Shown: positions 24,727-33,584, numbered from the stretch's first letter. The stretch is 64,000 bases of DNA from an uncultured Eubacteriales bacterium (GCA_900540235.1 UQEY01000006.1:28057-92056), one strand, 5' to 3'. Notes: generated by a model not told the origin, from the letters alone. Translations and numbers: made by a program.

Positions 24727-24733
24727 AAACAGC

Positions 24734-24771
24734 AAACGCCTTTCAGGTCAGAAGACTTGGAAGGCGTTTTT
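24734..24771 (+). terminator. Terminator between convergent genes
   Basis: AAACGCCTT and AAGGCGTTT form the base of the stem, with TCAGGTC/GACTTGG partly pairing above, and T- and A-runs on both sides. It probably works for both strands. Confidence 0.85.
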
Positions 24772-24779
24772 ATAATCTA

Positions 24780-25562
24780 TTAACTTTTTTGCCTATGTGC
24801 AAACCAAAGGGTTAAGCTGACGCCGATACCTCCGATAACATTGCCGATTGTTACGGGAAGTTGATTAGTTATAAAGAAGTTAAACCAGTTCAAATCGTCG
24901 GCTTCAATTTTGTATTCTTTAGCTGTCATAATTCCTGTCGGAATATAAAACATATTTGCCACGCTATGCTCAAAACCGCAGATAACAAACACCATAATCG
25001 GCAAAAATAAAGCGATAATTTTACCTGCTGCGCTCTTAGTCGTCATAGTCATCCAAACAGCCAAACAAACCAAAATGTTGCACAAAACACCTCTTATCAC
25101 TGCATCACCGAAGCTGATTTCGCATTTTTTCAGTGCAACATCAACTAAATTTTGCGCAAGCGCACCGTCAAATAAAGACAATGTGTGACCGTACACCGCA
25201 AGTACAGACAAAATCAAACTGCCGACAAGGTTGCCGACATAAACAACTATCAAAGTTTTTATAAATTTGAACACACTTGTTCTTTTTTCAAGCACTGATA
25301 TTGTGATAAGGCAGTCACCGGTAAAAAGTTCAGCGCCTATTTCAACTACCATTGCAAGACCCGCCGGAAAAACAATACTTTGAATAAGCTTTGCAATAGA
25401 AGGGTTTTCAATAGTGCACGACGCTATTGAAGCACCAAGCCCGCCAAACGCAATGAACATCCCTGCAAGGATAGACAAAACAAAACATTTAACGATATTC
25501 ATATTGCATTTGTTGTATCCGATTTCTATGTAATTCTTTTCAATTTCTTTTGAATTTATCAT
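24780..25562 (-). CDS. Formate/nitrite transporter family (FocA/NirC) channel
   Basis: A 260-residue membrane protein with six helices in FNT order. Family features are GMFIAFGGLGASIAS in helix 1, GAELFTGDCL in the helix 2 loop region, a helix 3/4 stretch with VVYVGNLVGSLI, and the terminal GNVIGGIGVSLTLWF. Family members conduct formate, nitrite or hydrosulfide. Formate is the most likely for a fermentative anaerobe, but no pfl or nitrite reductase gene is adjacent. Confidence 0.9.
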   Translation of the reverse strand: MINSKEIEKNYIEIGYNKCNMNIVKCFVLSILAGMFIAFGGLGASIASCTIENPSIAKLIQSIVFPAGLAMVVEIGAELFTGDCLITISVLEKRTSVFKFIKTLIVVYVGNLVGSLILSVLAVYGHTLSLFDGALAQNLVDVALKKCEISFGDAVIRGVLCNILVCLAVWMTMTTKSAAGKIIALFLPIMVFVICGFEHSVANMFYIPTGIMTAKEYKIEADDLNWFNFFITNQLPVTIGNVIGGIGVSLTLWFAHRQKS

Positions 25563-25617
25563 ACCGTCCCTTTCAAATCATAATGTTATACTCTTTATCT
25601 TGATTTTCAACTACTGT

Positions 25618-25646
25618 ATTATATACAATTTTATTCGTAATGGCAA
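25618..25646 (-). promoter_or_regulatory. Promoter of the FNT channel gene
   Basis: TTGCCA at 25641-25646, a 17-bp spacer and TATAAT at 25618-25623. Confidence 0.7.
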
Positions 25647-25740
25647 TAGTTTTGCAAATGTTTATTTGTTACCAAAGTGCTACCAACTTGTTACCAACCG
25701 TGGTACAGTATGTAGTAGTGGGTAGTATGCAAACATAAGT

Positions 25741-25774
25741 AAACCCCCACATAGTTAGGTACTATGTAGGGTTT
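25741..25774 (-). terminator. Terminator downstream of tmRNA
   Basis: AAACCCTACATAGT pairs with ACTATGTGGGGGTTT on the minus strand, just after the tmRNA CCA end. Confidence 0.75.
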
Positions 25775-25781
25775 TAATATT

Positions 25782-26134
25782 TGGTGGAGATGGCGGTAAT
25801 CGAAACCGCGTCCAAAATCGGCTTACCAAGGGCTCTACGAGTGTAGCGTGTCGTTTAGGTTATCCCCTCACGCATCGGCGACAAGCAGCCTATGCGCTAC
25901 GGTATCCTCTTATACCTGACGAAAGCCGAGGCACTCTTTCGTTCATGTTCGCCACTAAGTCGACGCTCTGTCCAAAGCCGTGGCACTCTTAGGAAGAACG
26001 CAAGCTGCTAATTACGCAGCGAGAGCTACTGATCTATTGTTGTCAGTTAATTTTAAGTTGTTACTTTTAAAGAGGTGCAACTCCTCTACTCGCTGATCAA
26101 GGCTTACCGACCCTGTCGAAATCCTTTCATCCCC
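25782..26134 (-). ncRNA. ssrA: tmRNA (transfer-messenger RNA)
   Basis: 353 nt. The 5' end GGGGATG pairs with 3' CATCTCC before ACCA. The T arm GCGGTTTCGATTACCGC and the 5' motif AAAGGATTTCGACAGGG are diagnostic. The tag reading frame ends in NNLKLTDNNRSVALAA and a TAA; the resume codon is probably at or just before the preceding Lys-Ser. The gene begins 13 nt after the smpB stop. A TACAAT box at the smpB end could start it, or it is processed from the smpB transcript. Confidence 0.96.
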
Positions 26135-26147
26135 ATATTTAATTGTA

Positions 26148-26609
26148 TTAATAATTACCTTTAAGTGCTCTTTCAATCGCTCTGTTAGAATCTTTCTTGG
26201 CTTGAACGGCACGCTTATCATAAAGTTTTTTACCTTTGCAAAGACCTATTTCAAGCTTAGCCCTGCCCTTATAAATATAAAGTTTGAGCGGAATAATTGA
26301 AAGACCTTGCTGCTGACTTTCACCAAAAAGCTTCATAATCTCCTTTTTGTGAAGAAGAAGCCTTTTTTTACGCATAGGGTCACGGTTAAAACGGTTACCC
26401 TGCTCATAAGGTGAAATATGCATACCTATTGCAAACATTTCGCCGTCATCAACCGAGCAAAAGCTGTCTTTAAGATTAACCTTGCCGTTTCTTATAGACT
26501 TAATTTCCGTGCCGAAAAGCTCTATACCCGCTTCATAAGTTTCAAGAACAAAGTAGTCGTGATAGGCTTTTTTATTATTTGCAATTATTTGCTTTTCATT
26601 GTTACTCAA
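26148..26609 (-). CDS. smpB: SsrA-binding protein (trans-translation)
   Basis: A 153-residue partner of tmRNA that delivers it to stalled ribosomes. Family blocks are [30 protein letters not shown] and the basic C-terminal tail [20 protein letters not shown]. The start is taken as TTG at 26609, with AAGGAG 8 nt upstream; an apparent GTG at 26618 lies inside the ribosome binding site. ssrA follows directly, so protein and RNA of the rescue pair are adjacent. Confidence 0.95.
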   Translation of the reverse strand: MSNNEKQIIANNKKAYHDYFVLETYEAGIELFGTEIKSIRNGKVNLKDSFCSVDDGEMFAIGMHISPYEQGNRFNRDPMRKKRLLLHKKEIMKLFGESQQQGLSIIPLKLYIYKGRAKLEIGLCKGKKLYDKRAVQAKKDSNRAIERALKGNY

Positions 26610-26627
26610 GACTATCACTCCTTTAAA

Positions 26628-27227
26628 CTAAATTAAACTTCTGCCCTCGAGTGCACGAGAAAGAGTAACTTCATCTGCATACTCAAGGTCGGCACCGACC
26701 GGAACACCGTAAGCAAGACGGCTGACGGTTATGCCCATAGGTTTTAGCAAGCGGCTGATATACATAGCAGTTGCTTCACCCTCAACAGTCGGGTTGGTTG
26801 CCATAATAACTTCTTCAACTTCGCCGTCGCCAAGCCTTGCGATAAGCTCTTTTATGCGAATTTGGTCAGGACCGATATTGTCCATAGGCGAAATAGCGCC
26901 GTGAAGGACATGATATGTACCGTTATATTCGTGAGTTCTTTCAATAGCGGCAACATCACGAGGGTCCTCAACAACGCAAATACTGCTTTTGTCACGAGTT
27001 GTACTTTTGCAAATTGGGCAAAGGTCATCATCGGCAAGATTGCAACAAACTTTGCATTGCTTAATTTTGGTGTGTGCGTCGGTAATGGCTTGCGCAAATT
27101 CACGAGCTTCGGCGTCGGAAAGACCGAGAACATAAAATGCCATACGCTGAGCCGTTTTGTGACCTATGCCTTGCATACGCTCAAATTGGTCTATTAAATT
27201 TTGAAGCGGTGCAAGTTCAAAAGCCAT
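26628..27227 (-). CDS. recR: Recombination protein RecR
   Basis: A 199-residue DNA repair protein of the RecFOR pathway. It has the helix-hairpin-helix GIGHKTAQRMAFYVL, the zinc finger CKVCCNLADDDLCPIC and the Toprim domain (CVVEDPRDVAAIERT, ATNPTVEGEATA), ending in the usual LSRALEGRSLI. It sits in the conserved order dnaX-ebfC-recR. smpB follows after 18 nt. Confidence 0.97.
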   Translation of the reverse strand: MAFELAPLQNLIDQFERMQGIGHKTAQRMAFYVLGLSDAEAREFAQAITDAHTKIKQCKVCCNLADDDLCPICKSTTRDKSSICVVEDPRDVAAIERTHEYNGTYHVLHGAISPMDNIGPDQIRIKELIARLGDGEVEEVIMATNPTVEGEATAMYISRLLKPMGITVSRLAYGVPVGADLEYADEVTLSRALEGRSLI

Positions 27228-27262
27228 TTTTTACCTCTGTAAATTGATTTATTTTTGTATAA

Positions 27263-27289
27263 CGGGTCGTCGAGGACGCCGACCCCTAC
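27263..27289 (-). repeat. GTAGGGG-family hairpin repeat in the ebfC-recR gap
   Basis: On the minus strand this is GTAGGGGTCGGCGTCCTCGA followed by CGACCCG, identical to the copy at 22584 on the other strand. The rest of 27228-27410 is non-coding, with a palindromic-looking tract (27330-27395). Confidence 0.8.
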
Positions 27290-27410
27290 AACATAAAAAT
27301 TAGGTTAAGTTTAAAGTTACGATTTTTGCGAAAGACAAGGCAGAGGTTGCGACGCTGTATAAAGATACTGCGAGCAAGCTCTAACGCAGTATAATGGAAA
27401 AAGATGTGCT

Positions 27411-27755
27411 TTAAAGTCCCGGAATGTTAAGACCGCCGGTAACCTTTTCAAGCTCACGCTCAGATTCTTCATCGATTTGGCGCATTGCTTCGTTGAAAGC
27501 GGCTACGAGCATATCTTCAAGCATTTCTACATCGTCCGGGTCAACTACTTCAGGGTTAAGACCGATAGCTTTGATTGAATGGTCACCCTTGGCAGTAATT
27601 TCAACCATACCGCCGCCCGAAGTTACGACATATTCTTTTTCTTCAAGTTCTGCTTTTTTGTTTTCAAGATTTTCTTGCATTTTTTGAGCCTGGCGGAGCA
27701 TATTTTGCATATTCTGAGGACCGCCGCCCATACCTTGTGGAAGTCTTGCTTTCAT
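27411..27755 (-). CDS. ebfC: YbaB/EbfC family nucleoid-associated protein
   Basis: A 114-residue DNA-binding protein of the YbaB/EbfC family. The N-terminal Met/Gln/Gly-rich segment (GGGPQNMQNMLRQAQKMQ), a coiled helix, the core VTSGGGMVEITAKGD and the C-terminal helix LVAAFNEAMRQIDEE are typical. It lies 21 nt after dnaX and upstream of recR, the standard bacterial order. Confidence 0.95.
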   Translation of the reverse strand: MKARLPQGMGGGPQNMQNMLRQAQKMQENLENKKAELEEKEYVVTSGGGMVEITAKGDHSIKAIGLNPEVVDPDDVEMLEDMLVAAFNEAMRQIDEESERELEKVTGGLNIPGL

Positions 27756-27776
27756 AATAAGTAATTCTCCTATATT

Positions 27777-29489
27777 TTATTCAAAATTAATTTTTATATT
27801 ATCTTCAGCTTGATGAATTAAATCTTCAAGCAAATCTCTTTTCGGAGTATCGGTACTTTTCTTTTTAAATATACCGAGTTTAAATGTTTGACCCGTTACA
27901 TCATAGAGCGCCTGCTTGATTGCCTTGGAATAAGTCGGAGTTTTGAGAAACTGAATGATGGTTGGGTTAGGGCTGTCAATAAGGAAATATTCACCTCTGA
28001 TGAAGCCACGGGAACCGTTAAGAACACCGAATAAAGCGATATTTTGCTTGTGAACAACATCCATAAAATCAGCCCACTGAGTAAATTCGTACTGAGTATT
28101 GGCGTCGACACTCGGCGCAGGTTTCGGTACTGGTGCACTTTCGTAAGCGCCGGTATTATTAACCGGTACGCTTTCTTTAATCGGTTCAGACTCGTTTACT
28201 TTCGGCTGAGGGATAGGCTTAGAAATGTTATCTGACGCAAATTCAGGCTCCGACTTATGAATAGATGTATTTTCTTCAGCCTTAATTTCAGGCTTAGGAG
28301 CACTTTGAACTACCGTTGAAGCAGGAACATTTTGAGCCTTAACTCCACGGGAAACATCACGCTCAAGCTTAGAAATTCTGTCAACAAGAGATTCTATATT
28401 AACATCAAGCTTAGGCTCGCAAAGCTTTGCAAAAGCCATTTCCATTTCAACCCTTGCACTTGCGCCCGATTTAATTTTAGTAAGTGTGTCTTGGAAAAGG
28501 TCAAGCGCATAAATAACAGCTTCCAAAGTGAATGATTCAGCCGAAGATTTTATAGAATTATACTCATCGTCAGTACAGATAATAAGACCACGGCTGTCCT
28601 TAACAGTTTTAACAATAAGGAAATTGCGAAGATGGTTAATCATTTCAACGCAAAGGCGCTCCATATCATAACTGTTTTGATAAAGCTCGGAAATAATCGT
28701 CATAGCAGATGAACTGTCATTTTTATTGATACAATCGGTAAGGTTATAAAGCGCTTCCCTACCGGCAAGACCTGCCACCTCGGACACGAGTGCACTGTCA
28801 ATCTTCTTGCTTCTGCCGGCGCACTGGTCAAGTATAGAAAGACCGTCACGAAGGGCACCGTCGGCGATGCGGGCAATAAGAACAGCAGCATCGCCGCTCA
28901 ACTCCATACCCTCAAGCTCGGCAACTTGCTTTAACCTGATTGACATAGTTTCAGGCTGAATTCGTTTAAAATCAAACCTTTGGCAACGGGAAAGAATAGT
29001 TGCAGGGAGCTTATGAACCTCAGTAGTGGCGAGGATAAAAATTACATGAGCCGGCGGCTCTTCAAGCGTTTTAAGAAGCGCATTGAAAGCACCGGTTGAA
29101 AGCATATGAACCTCATCAATAATATAGACCCTGTATTTGCCACGGCTCGGGGTGTAATTAGCTTCCTCCCTAAGGTCACGAATATTGTCAACACCGTTAT
29201 TTGAAGCGGCGTCGATTTCAACAACATCATAAATAGTGCCGTTATCAAGACCCTTGCACACTTCACATTCGTTACAAGGTTCGCCGTCAACACTGTTTTC
29301 ACAGTTAACAGCCTTAGCTAAAATTTTTGCACAAGTGGTTTTACCCGTGCCACGAGAACCTGTAAAAAGATAAGCGTGCGCTATCCTGCCCTCTTTAATT
29401 TCGTTTTTAAGAGTGGAAGTGACATGCTCTTGACCGTAAACATCGGCAAAAACTTTAGGTCTGTATTTTCTATATAAAACCTGATACAT
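27777..29489 (-). CDS. dnaX: DNA polymerase III subunit gamma/tau
   Basis: A 570-residue clamp-loader ATPase. Walker A is GSRGTGKTTCAK (~45-56), the zinc module is CEVCKGLDNG with upstream Cys residues, Walker B is VYIIDEVHML and sensor 1 follows LATTEVHKLP. Residues 1-~360 are the AAA+ and oligomerisation domains. A Pro/Glu/Ser-rich linker (~385-460) leads to a divergent C-terminal tau-like region. The SRP RNA lies immediately upstream, as in Bacillus. Confidence 0.97.
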   Translation of the reverse strand: MYQVLYRKYRPKVFADVYGQEHVTSTLKNEIKEGRIAHAYLFTGSRGTGKTTCAKILAKAVNCENSVDGEPCNECEVCKGLDNGTIYDVVEIDAASNNGVDNIRDLREEANYTPSRGKYRVYIIDEVHMLSTGAFNALLKTLEEPPAHVIFILATTEVHKLPATILSRCQRFDFKRIQPETMSIRLKQVAELEGMELSGDAAVLIARIADGALRDGLSILDQCAGRSKKIDSALVSEVAGLAGREALYNLTDCINKNDSSSAMTIISELYQNSYDMERLCVEMINHLRNFLIVKTVKDSRGLIICTDDEYNSIKSSAESFTLEAVIYALDLFQDTLTKIKSGASARVEMEMAFAKLCEPKLDVNIESLVDRISKLERDVSRGVKAQNVPASTVVQSAPKPEIKAEENTSIHKSEPEFASDNISKPIPQPKVNESEPIKESVPVNNTGAYESAPVPKPAPSVDANTQYEFTQWADFMDVVHKQNIALFGVLNGSRGFIRGEYFLIDSPNPTIIQFLKTPTYSKAIKQALYDVTGQTFKLGIFKKKSTDTPKRDLLEDLIHQAEDNIKINFE

Positions 29490-29524
29490 ACATTCACTCC
29501 CAAACTTATATTAATATAATAAAA

Positions 29525-29682
29525 GGCAGAGACAGCTTATTTCATAATGTAACGCACAGACTTGTCTGCGGCACACAGAATAATCTACTTATTGCTGCTC
29601 GGTTCCCCGCCTGACAAGGTTCGTAGCATCCCATTGCACAGGGCCCGTACGCTACACTATGAAATAAGGGCAAACCCCTACC
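29525..29682 (-). ncRNA. ffs: Signal recognition particle RNA
   Basis: About 158 nt. The minus strand carries the conserved SRP motif GTCAGGCGGGGAACCGAGCA continuing to GCAATAAG (domain IV with GGAA loop and asymmetric bulge). It also shows a long closing helix (CTTATTTCATAGTGTAGCG with CGTTACATTATGAAATAAG) and an outer 7-bp GGTAGGG/CTCTGCC stem. Ends are estimated from pairing. It lies upstream of dnaX. Confidence 0.9.
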
Positions 29683-29694
29683 TTTTGTGTTAGT

Positions 29695-29723
29695 ATTATA
29701 CTACATATTTATTCAGAAATCAA
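29695..29723 (-). promoter_or_regulatory. Promoter of the SRP RNA (and probably dnaX operon)
   Basis: TTGATT at 29718-29723, a 17-bp spacer and TATAAT at 29695-29700. It overlaps the end of the flavin reductase gene. Confidence 0.75.
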
Positions 29724-30215
29724 GACTTTTTCTATCTCACCGTAATAAATATAATGAAAATCTTTTTCAGGATACCATTTATCATCAACCGTAGTGTCAA
29801 TAAACTCCTTTGGGTCAAACTTACTCTTTGCCATTTTTTTACAAACAAGAACAAGCTTAGCCTCTTTAAAATAAGGGGCTGCTTCGTCAAAATTAGGAGT
29901 TAAGCCGCATTGCTTGGTTTTATCAACATCACGACCGCTCTTTGAACCGCAAACCGAGTGAACCCTTTGCTTATCGTCAAGCGAGAAAAAGCTCAATGTA
30001 AAATGCGAGTTTGAATCAACAAATTCCTCGGTATACCTTTGAGGGCGGATATAAACAGTTACACTGTCCTTGCCCCAAAGTTCGCCCATAGCGCCCCAAG
30101 AAACAGTCATCATATTATACTTTTCGCTGTTGCCTGCGGTAATAAGCCCCCAATTATTTTTGAGCAAATCTACAATATTTTCCTTAATATCGGTTGCTTT
30201 AATTTCCTTAAACAT
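29709..30215 (-). CDS. Flavin reductase / flavoredoxin-like FMN-binding protein
   Basis: A 168-residue protein of the flavin reductase-like split-barrel family. Typical blocks are GLITAGNSEKYNMMTVSWGA (FMN-binding edge), VYIRPQRYTEEFV, FTLSFFSL and the closing YYGEIEKVL. The start ATG at 30215 follows AGGTGAT; the longer ORF start at 30272 would run back through the terminator of the upstream gene. The electron partner is unknown. Confidence 0.85.
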   Translation of the reverse strand: MFKEIKATDIKENIVDLLKNNWGLITAGNSEKYNMMTVSWGAMGELWGKDSVTVYIRPQRYTEEFVDSNSHFTLSFFSLDDKQRVHSVCGSKSGRDVDKTKQCGLTPNFDEAAPYFKEAKLVLVCKKMAKSKFDPKEFIDTTVDDKWYPEKDFHYIYYGEIEKVLISE

Positions 30216-30242
30216 AATATCACCTAAAACAAGAATATTCAA

Positions 30243-30270
30243 TAAAAAAGGGACTGAATTTAACAGTCCC
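30243..30270 (-). terminator. Terminator of the SCP2-domain gene
   Basis: GGGACTG and CAGTCCC form a 7-bp stem around TTAAATT, followed by TTTTTTATT. Confidence 0.85.
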
Positions 30271-30278
30271 AAATTTAA

Positions 30279-30605
30279 TCACTTAATGAACTTAATAAGT
30301 TCAAGAGCCGCATTAACATCACCGTCAACTTTAAGCTTGCCGGTTGTGAATGCAATTACAGGGTCAAGCTTGCCATTAATAAGCTTTGTAAAATTAGTAG
30401 CATTAATGGTAAGAATAGCATTACGGTCATAATATTCATAAGGTTCAACATGAACCTGACCGTCCTTAATTTCAATATAAAAAATGCCTTCTACTTTACC
30501 TATAAGGTTAATTTGAAAAGCGAGTGTGCCGGGTACTGAAGAAACATCTGTGTTTAAAAACTTTTTTCTTGTTGCCTGAACAACTGAATCATATGTCATT
30601 GCCAT
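30279..30605 (-). CDS. Small SCP2 sterol-binding-domain protein
   Basis: A 108-residue single-domain protein of the SCP2 (sterol carrier protein 2-like) fold. The strand pattern GIFYIEIKDGQVHVEPYE and the closing FTTGKLKVDGDVNAALELIKF match the fold. SCP2 domains hold hydrophobic ligands; the bacterial ligand is not known. It is monocistronic, with its own promoter and terminator. Two larger SCP2-like proteins are encoded at 42934 and 47091. Confidence 0.85.
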   Translation of the reverse strand: MAMTYDSVVQATRKKFLNTDVSSVPGTLAFQINLIGKVEGIFYIEIKDGQVHVEPYEYYDRNAILTINATNFTKLINGKLDPVIAFTTGKLKVDGDVNAALELIKFIK

Positions 30606-30646
30606 AATAAAGTCCTCCTATATATTTCTTTCCTCTCTTTAGTTAG

Positions 30647-30675
30647 ATTATATCACACTTGTCAAGTCATATCAA
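30647..30675 (-). promoter_or_regulatory. Promoter of the small SCP2 gene
   Basis: TTGATA at 30670-30675, a 17-bp spacer and TATAAT at 30647-30652. Confidence 0.7.
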
Positions 30676-30783
30676 GAAGATAAATTATATTAATTTTCGC
30701 ATAATTCATTTTTATTTGAGCATTTTTTCAAAGAAAGCGTATATTTTATGAATTTAGGCAAAAATTATTAGCGGTGATATAAA

Positions 30784-31137
30784 ATGATGTTTTTAAAAGC
30801 GTTTATAGTTGGCGGACTGATTTGCGTTTTAGGTCAGCTTCTTATTGATTTAACAAAGCTTACACCTGCAAAAATTCTCGTTATGTTTGTATGCCTCGGC
30901 GTAGTTTTGGGCGGGTTTGGCATTTATCAACATCTTATTGATTTTGCAGGAGCGGGTGCAACCGTACCGCTCACGGGTTTTGGCGCCGCACTCGCAAAAG
31001 GAGTTAAAGAAGCAGTGCAAAAAGACGGATTTTTAGGTGTAGTTACAGGCGGACTGCAAGCGTGCGCAGCAGGAGTTACCGTAGCAATACTCAGCGGACT
31101 TGCAGTGGCACTTGTTTGCAAGCCGAAAGACAAGTAA
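30784..31137 (+). CDS. spoVAE: Stage V sporulation protein AE
   Basis: A 117-residue membrane protein with the SpoVAE signature GFGAALAKGVKEAVQKDG and a C-terminal helix ending GLAVALVCKPKDK. SpoVA proteins form the forespore-membrane channel for dipicolinic acid. Here it is alone, without spoVAC or spoVAD beside it. The start ATG could be 30784 or the next codon; GCGGTGAT lies upstream. Its presence supports a spore-forming lineage. Confidence 0.92.
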   Translation: MMFLKAFIVGGLICVLGQLLIDLTKLTPAKILVMFVCLGVVLGGFGIYQHLIDFAGAGATVPLTGFGAALAKGVKEAVQKDGFLGVVTGGLQACAAGVTVAILSGLAVALVCKPKDK

Positions 31138-31160
31138 AAAACGCAAAGATATTATAAAAT

Positions 31161-31232
31161 CGAACGCAGGTCACCCCCCTATCATTTTAGATTATCTAAT
31201 CAAAAATGCACCGTAGAGGCAAACTGCGTTCG
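31161..31232. repeat. Pair of inverted GTAG-family repeats
   Basis: CGAACGCAGGT (31161-31171) is inverted against AACTGCGTTCG (31222-31232), each with a G-rich GTAG-like flank. They lie between the convergent spoVAE and diguanylate cyclase genes. Confidence 0.55.
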
Positions 31233-31240
31233 CACATTAA

Positions 31241-32842
31241 TCATATTTCATTTTTCATCCTGCGCTTATTTTCATACATTCTTTTATCTGCAAGATTATT
31301 AAGGCCACGATAATTTGCATCGCTTGTTTCACTTGCGAAAGCATAACCGGCAGCAACGCTCAATTCAAAATCATTGCCGCTTGTTTTATTATATTCATCG
31401 ATATGTTTGTTAATATCATTGAGTGTTTTTTCAATTCTGCTTTCTTGAACAGTATAAACTAGCGCGATAAATTCATCACCGCCGCTTCTGCCGAGGAAAT
31501 TGCCGGCAGGAATGCACTCACGCATAATATCAGCAAATTTTTTCAGCACAATGTCACCGGCTTCGTGACCGAAATTGTCATTAATCTGCTTCAAATTATT
31601 GACATCAAACACAATAAATGTAGCAAGCCTGTTTTTAGGCATAAAACGAATCAGCTCGTTACACCTATTTCTGTTATAAAGACCGGTTAGCCTGTCACGG
31701 GAATATGTCTCGTTCATTTCTTTAAATGTAACAAGTGCATAAATCGAAATATAAACAAGAGCACCTATCATCAAAAAATTGGGGCTGTTTGTTCTTTTTT
31801 TATTAAGGAATATAGCAATATCAAGCAAAGAAAACGCAAAAAGAATAAGTGAAGATACCGTAGTCAGAACATTTTCTATATTTTTTTCTTCCTTGCTAAA
31901 CAGTATAATTTCAAACACAAATATTATTGCTATAACTAAAAGCATATAGCAAAAATAAAAATCTGTATACTGCCTAATATCAAGCACACGCAAAAAGTCG
32001 AGAATAAATGCCAATGAGCCAATAATCATATTTACAAGTGCGGAATTATACATAAACCTTTTAAACTTATCATTCTTATGATAGTTTGAAATTATATGAA
32101 GTTGAAATGCAATCGGTATTAATATTACGCAAGTGTTACTCAAAAGAGCAATAAATCGCTCATGGTCTTCAAAAAACCAAGCCATAAACTGAGTGTCAAT
32201 CACTTTCCAAGTGCCAACAAAAAATGCAAGCAAACCGAGATACACAAAATTTGTCGCATTTTTGTTTTCAATTCTATAATAAATCGAAACAACAAAGAAA
32301 ATAATGCCAAGCATAACTAAAACAAGGCCCAATATCATAACAGGCATATCTTGTTTAATTGACATATTAAACGCACTGTATTGTTTTCCCTCATAGAAAG
32401 TGATTGAACGGTTAATCATATTTTTATACACCGGTTCAATTTTAATATTAATCGTTTTGCCGTTATATTCACTTTTAAGTCCGACTCTTACCCAATAGCA
32501 TCCTGCCGAAGAAGAAACGAGAGTTTTATCCTTCGTACTTCTTTCATATATAAGTTTACCGTCAACATAAACCTGAGTATTGCTGTGGATAACATAAAAC
32601 ATCAAGTTTTCTTCTTTATCGGCATCGTTAACTTTAAAAACAAAATTTCTTATTACACCCTGCTTTGCAGAAGAATCTTTAACTTGAGTTTCTTCAAGTT
32701 GAAGCTCTTTAAAATAAGAAACTGCATCCTGTGATTGGTAAGTTGAACTGTCTGTTTTTTCCGTAAAAAAAGCAGCGAGCAAGAATACTAAGCTTAAAAG
32801 TGAGACTCCCACAATCACTGCCTTAAATGCTTTTTTTCTCAT
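31241..32842 (-). CDS. Membrane diguanylate cyclase (GGDEF) with 7TM sensor region
   Basis: A 533-residue protein. A signal-anchor helix at the N-terminus is followed by an extracytoplasmic beta-rich domain (~35-170), then about seven membrane helices (~175-360) resembling the 7TMR-DISM arrangement. The GGDEF domain (~370-530) carries the intact active site GRSGGDEFIAL and the metal and substrate segment FDVNNLKQINDNFGHEAGD. It should make cyclic di-GMP in response to an external signal. No clear I-site RxxD was found directly upstream of the GGDEF motif (REC IPAGNF there). Confidence 0.9.
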   Translation of the reverse strand: MRKKAFKAVIVGVSLLSLVFLLAAFFTEKTDSSTYQSQDAVSYFKELQLEETQVKDSSAKQGVIRNFVFKVNDADKEENLMFYVIHSNTQVYVDGKLIYERSTKDKTLVSSSAGCYWVRVGLKSEYNGKTINIKIEPVYKNMINRSITFYEGKQYSAFNMSIKQDMPVMILGLVLVMLGIIFFVVSIYYRIENKNATNFVYLGLLAFFVGTWKVIDTQFMAWFFEDHERFIALLSNTCVILIPIAFQLHIISNYHKNDKFKRFMYNSALVNMIIGSLAFILDFLRVLDIRQYTDFYFCYMLLVIAIIFVFEIILFSKEEKNIENVLTTVSSLILFAFSLLDIAIFLNKKRTNSPNFLMIGALVYISIYALVTFKEMNETYSRDRLTGLYNRNRCNELIRFMPKNRLATFIVFDVNNLKQINDNFGHEAGDIVLKKFADIMRECIPAGNFLGRSGGDEFIALVYTVQESRIEKTLNDINKHIDEYNKTSGNDFELSVAAGYAFASETSDANYRGLNNLADKRMYENKRRMKNEI

Positions 32843-32885
32843 TATATCGCCTTAATTATTAATTATTAAACAAAACTGTAATATT

Positions 32886-32914
32886 ATAATACAAAATTTT
32901 CCAATTTAATTCAA
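32886..32914 (-). promoter_or_regulatory. Promoter of the diguanylate cyclase gene
   Basis: TTGAAT at 32909-32914, a 17-bp spacer and TATTAT at 32886-32891. Confidence 0.6.
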
Positions 32915-32935
32915 TAAACATTTTGTAAACAAAAT

Positions 32936-32959
32936 AACCACTTGAATAAACAAGTGGTT
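32936..32959 (-). terminator. Terminator of infC-rpmI-rplT
   Basis: AACCACTTG and CAAGTGGTT pair perfectly over 9 bp around TTTATT. The following ATTTTG is a modest T-run. Confidence 0.75.
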
Positions 32960-32977
32960 AAAAAATCAAATATTAAA

Positions 32978-33331
32978 TTAAAGAGCAGCCTTAGCTGATT
33001 CAACAAGTGAAGTGAATGCAGCAGGATCAGCAATAGCAATTTCTGAAAGCATCTTTCTGTTAAGGTCGATGCCTGCTTTTTTAAGACCGTTCATAAATGT
33101 TGAATAGTTAGTACCGTTTGCTTTGCAAGCAGCAGAAATACGAGTAATCCAAAGTCTTCTGAAATCTCTCTTCTTCTGCTTTCTGCCGATATATGCGTAC
33201 TGACCGCTCTTCATTACAGCCTGCTTAGCTGTTTTGAAAAGTCTGTGTTTTCCGCCGTAGTAGCCCTTAGCTGCCTTTAATACTTTCTTTCTTCTTTTAC
33301 GAGTTGCCATAGCACCCTTAATTCTTGCCAT
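32978..33331 (-). CDS. rplT: 50S ribosomal protein L20
   Basis: A 117-residue 23S rRNA-binding protein. The N-terminal [17 protein letters not shown] and the middle [16 protein letters not shown] are strongly conserved in L20. It is the last gene of the infC-rpmI-rplT operon. In Firmicutes L20 represses its own operon by binding the leader, and a leader with a terminator is present at 34137-34255. Confidence 0.98.
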   Translation of the reverse strand: MARIKGAMATRKRRKKVLKAAKGYYGGKHRLFKTAKQAVMKSGQYAYIGRKQKKRDFRRLWITRISAACKANGTNYSTFMNGLKKAGIDLNRKMLSEIAIADPAAFTSLVESAKAAL

Positions 33332-33386
33332 ATCTATATACCTCCGAGTTAATGTTAAACGCTTAAACTTTTAAGCAAAATTCTTC

Positions 33387-33584
33387 TTATTTGTAAGGAA
33401 CAAGTCTCTTGCACTGCTTCTGGTTTGTAACATCGGCAACTGCAGTCTTGCGAAGATTTCTCTTACGCTTTGTTGACTTCTTAGTAAGAATGTGTGAAGT
33501 ATAAGCATGTGCACGCTTAACCTTGCCGCTCTTGGTTGTCTTAAAACGCTTTTTTGCACCGCTGTGAGTTTTAATTTTTGGCAT
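33387..33584 (-). CDS. rpmI: 50S ribosomal protein L35
   Basis: A 65-residue basic ribosomal protein with the conserved [20 protein letters not shown] start and the [16 protein letters not shown] segment. It lies between infC (20 nt upstream) and rplT (55 nt downstream), the universal order. Confidence 0.98.
   Translation of the reverse strand: MPKIKTHSGAKKRFKTTKSGKVKRAHAYTSHILTKKSTKRKRNLRKTAVADVTNQKQCKRLVPYK

Noticed and set aside
27300..27400. Small gene in the ebfC-recR gap
   Set aside because: No frame with a ribosome binding site; the sequence looks like a decayed palindromic repeat.
30720..30760. Possible sigma-G promoter before spoVAE
   Set aside because: Only loose matches to both boxes; not distinguishable from AT-rich background.
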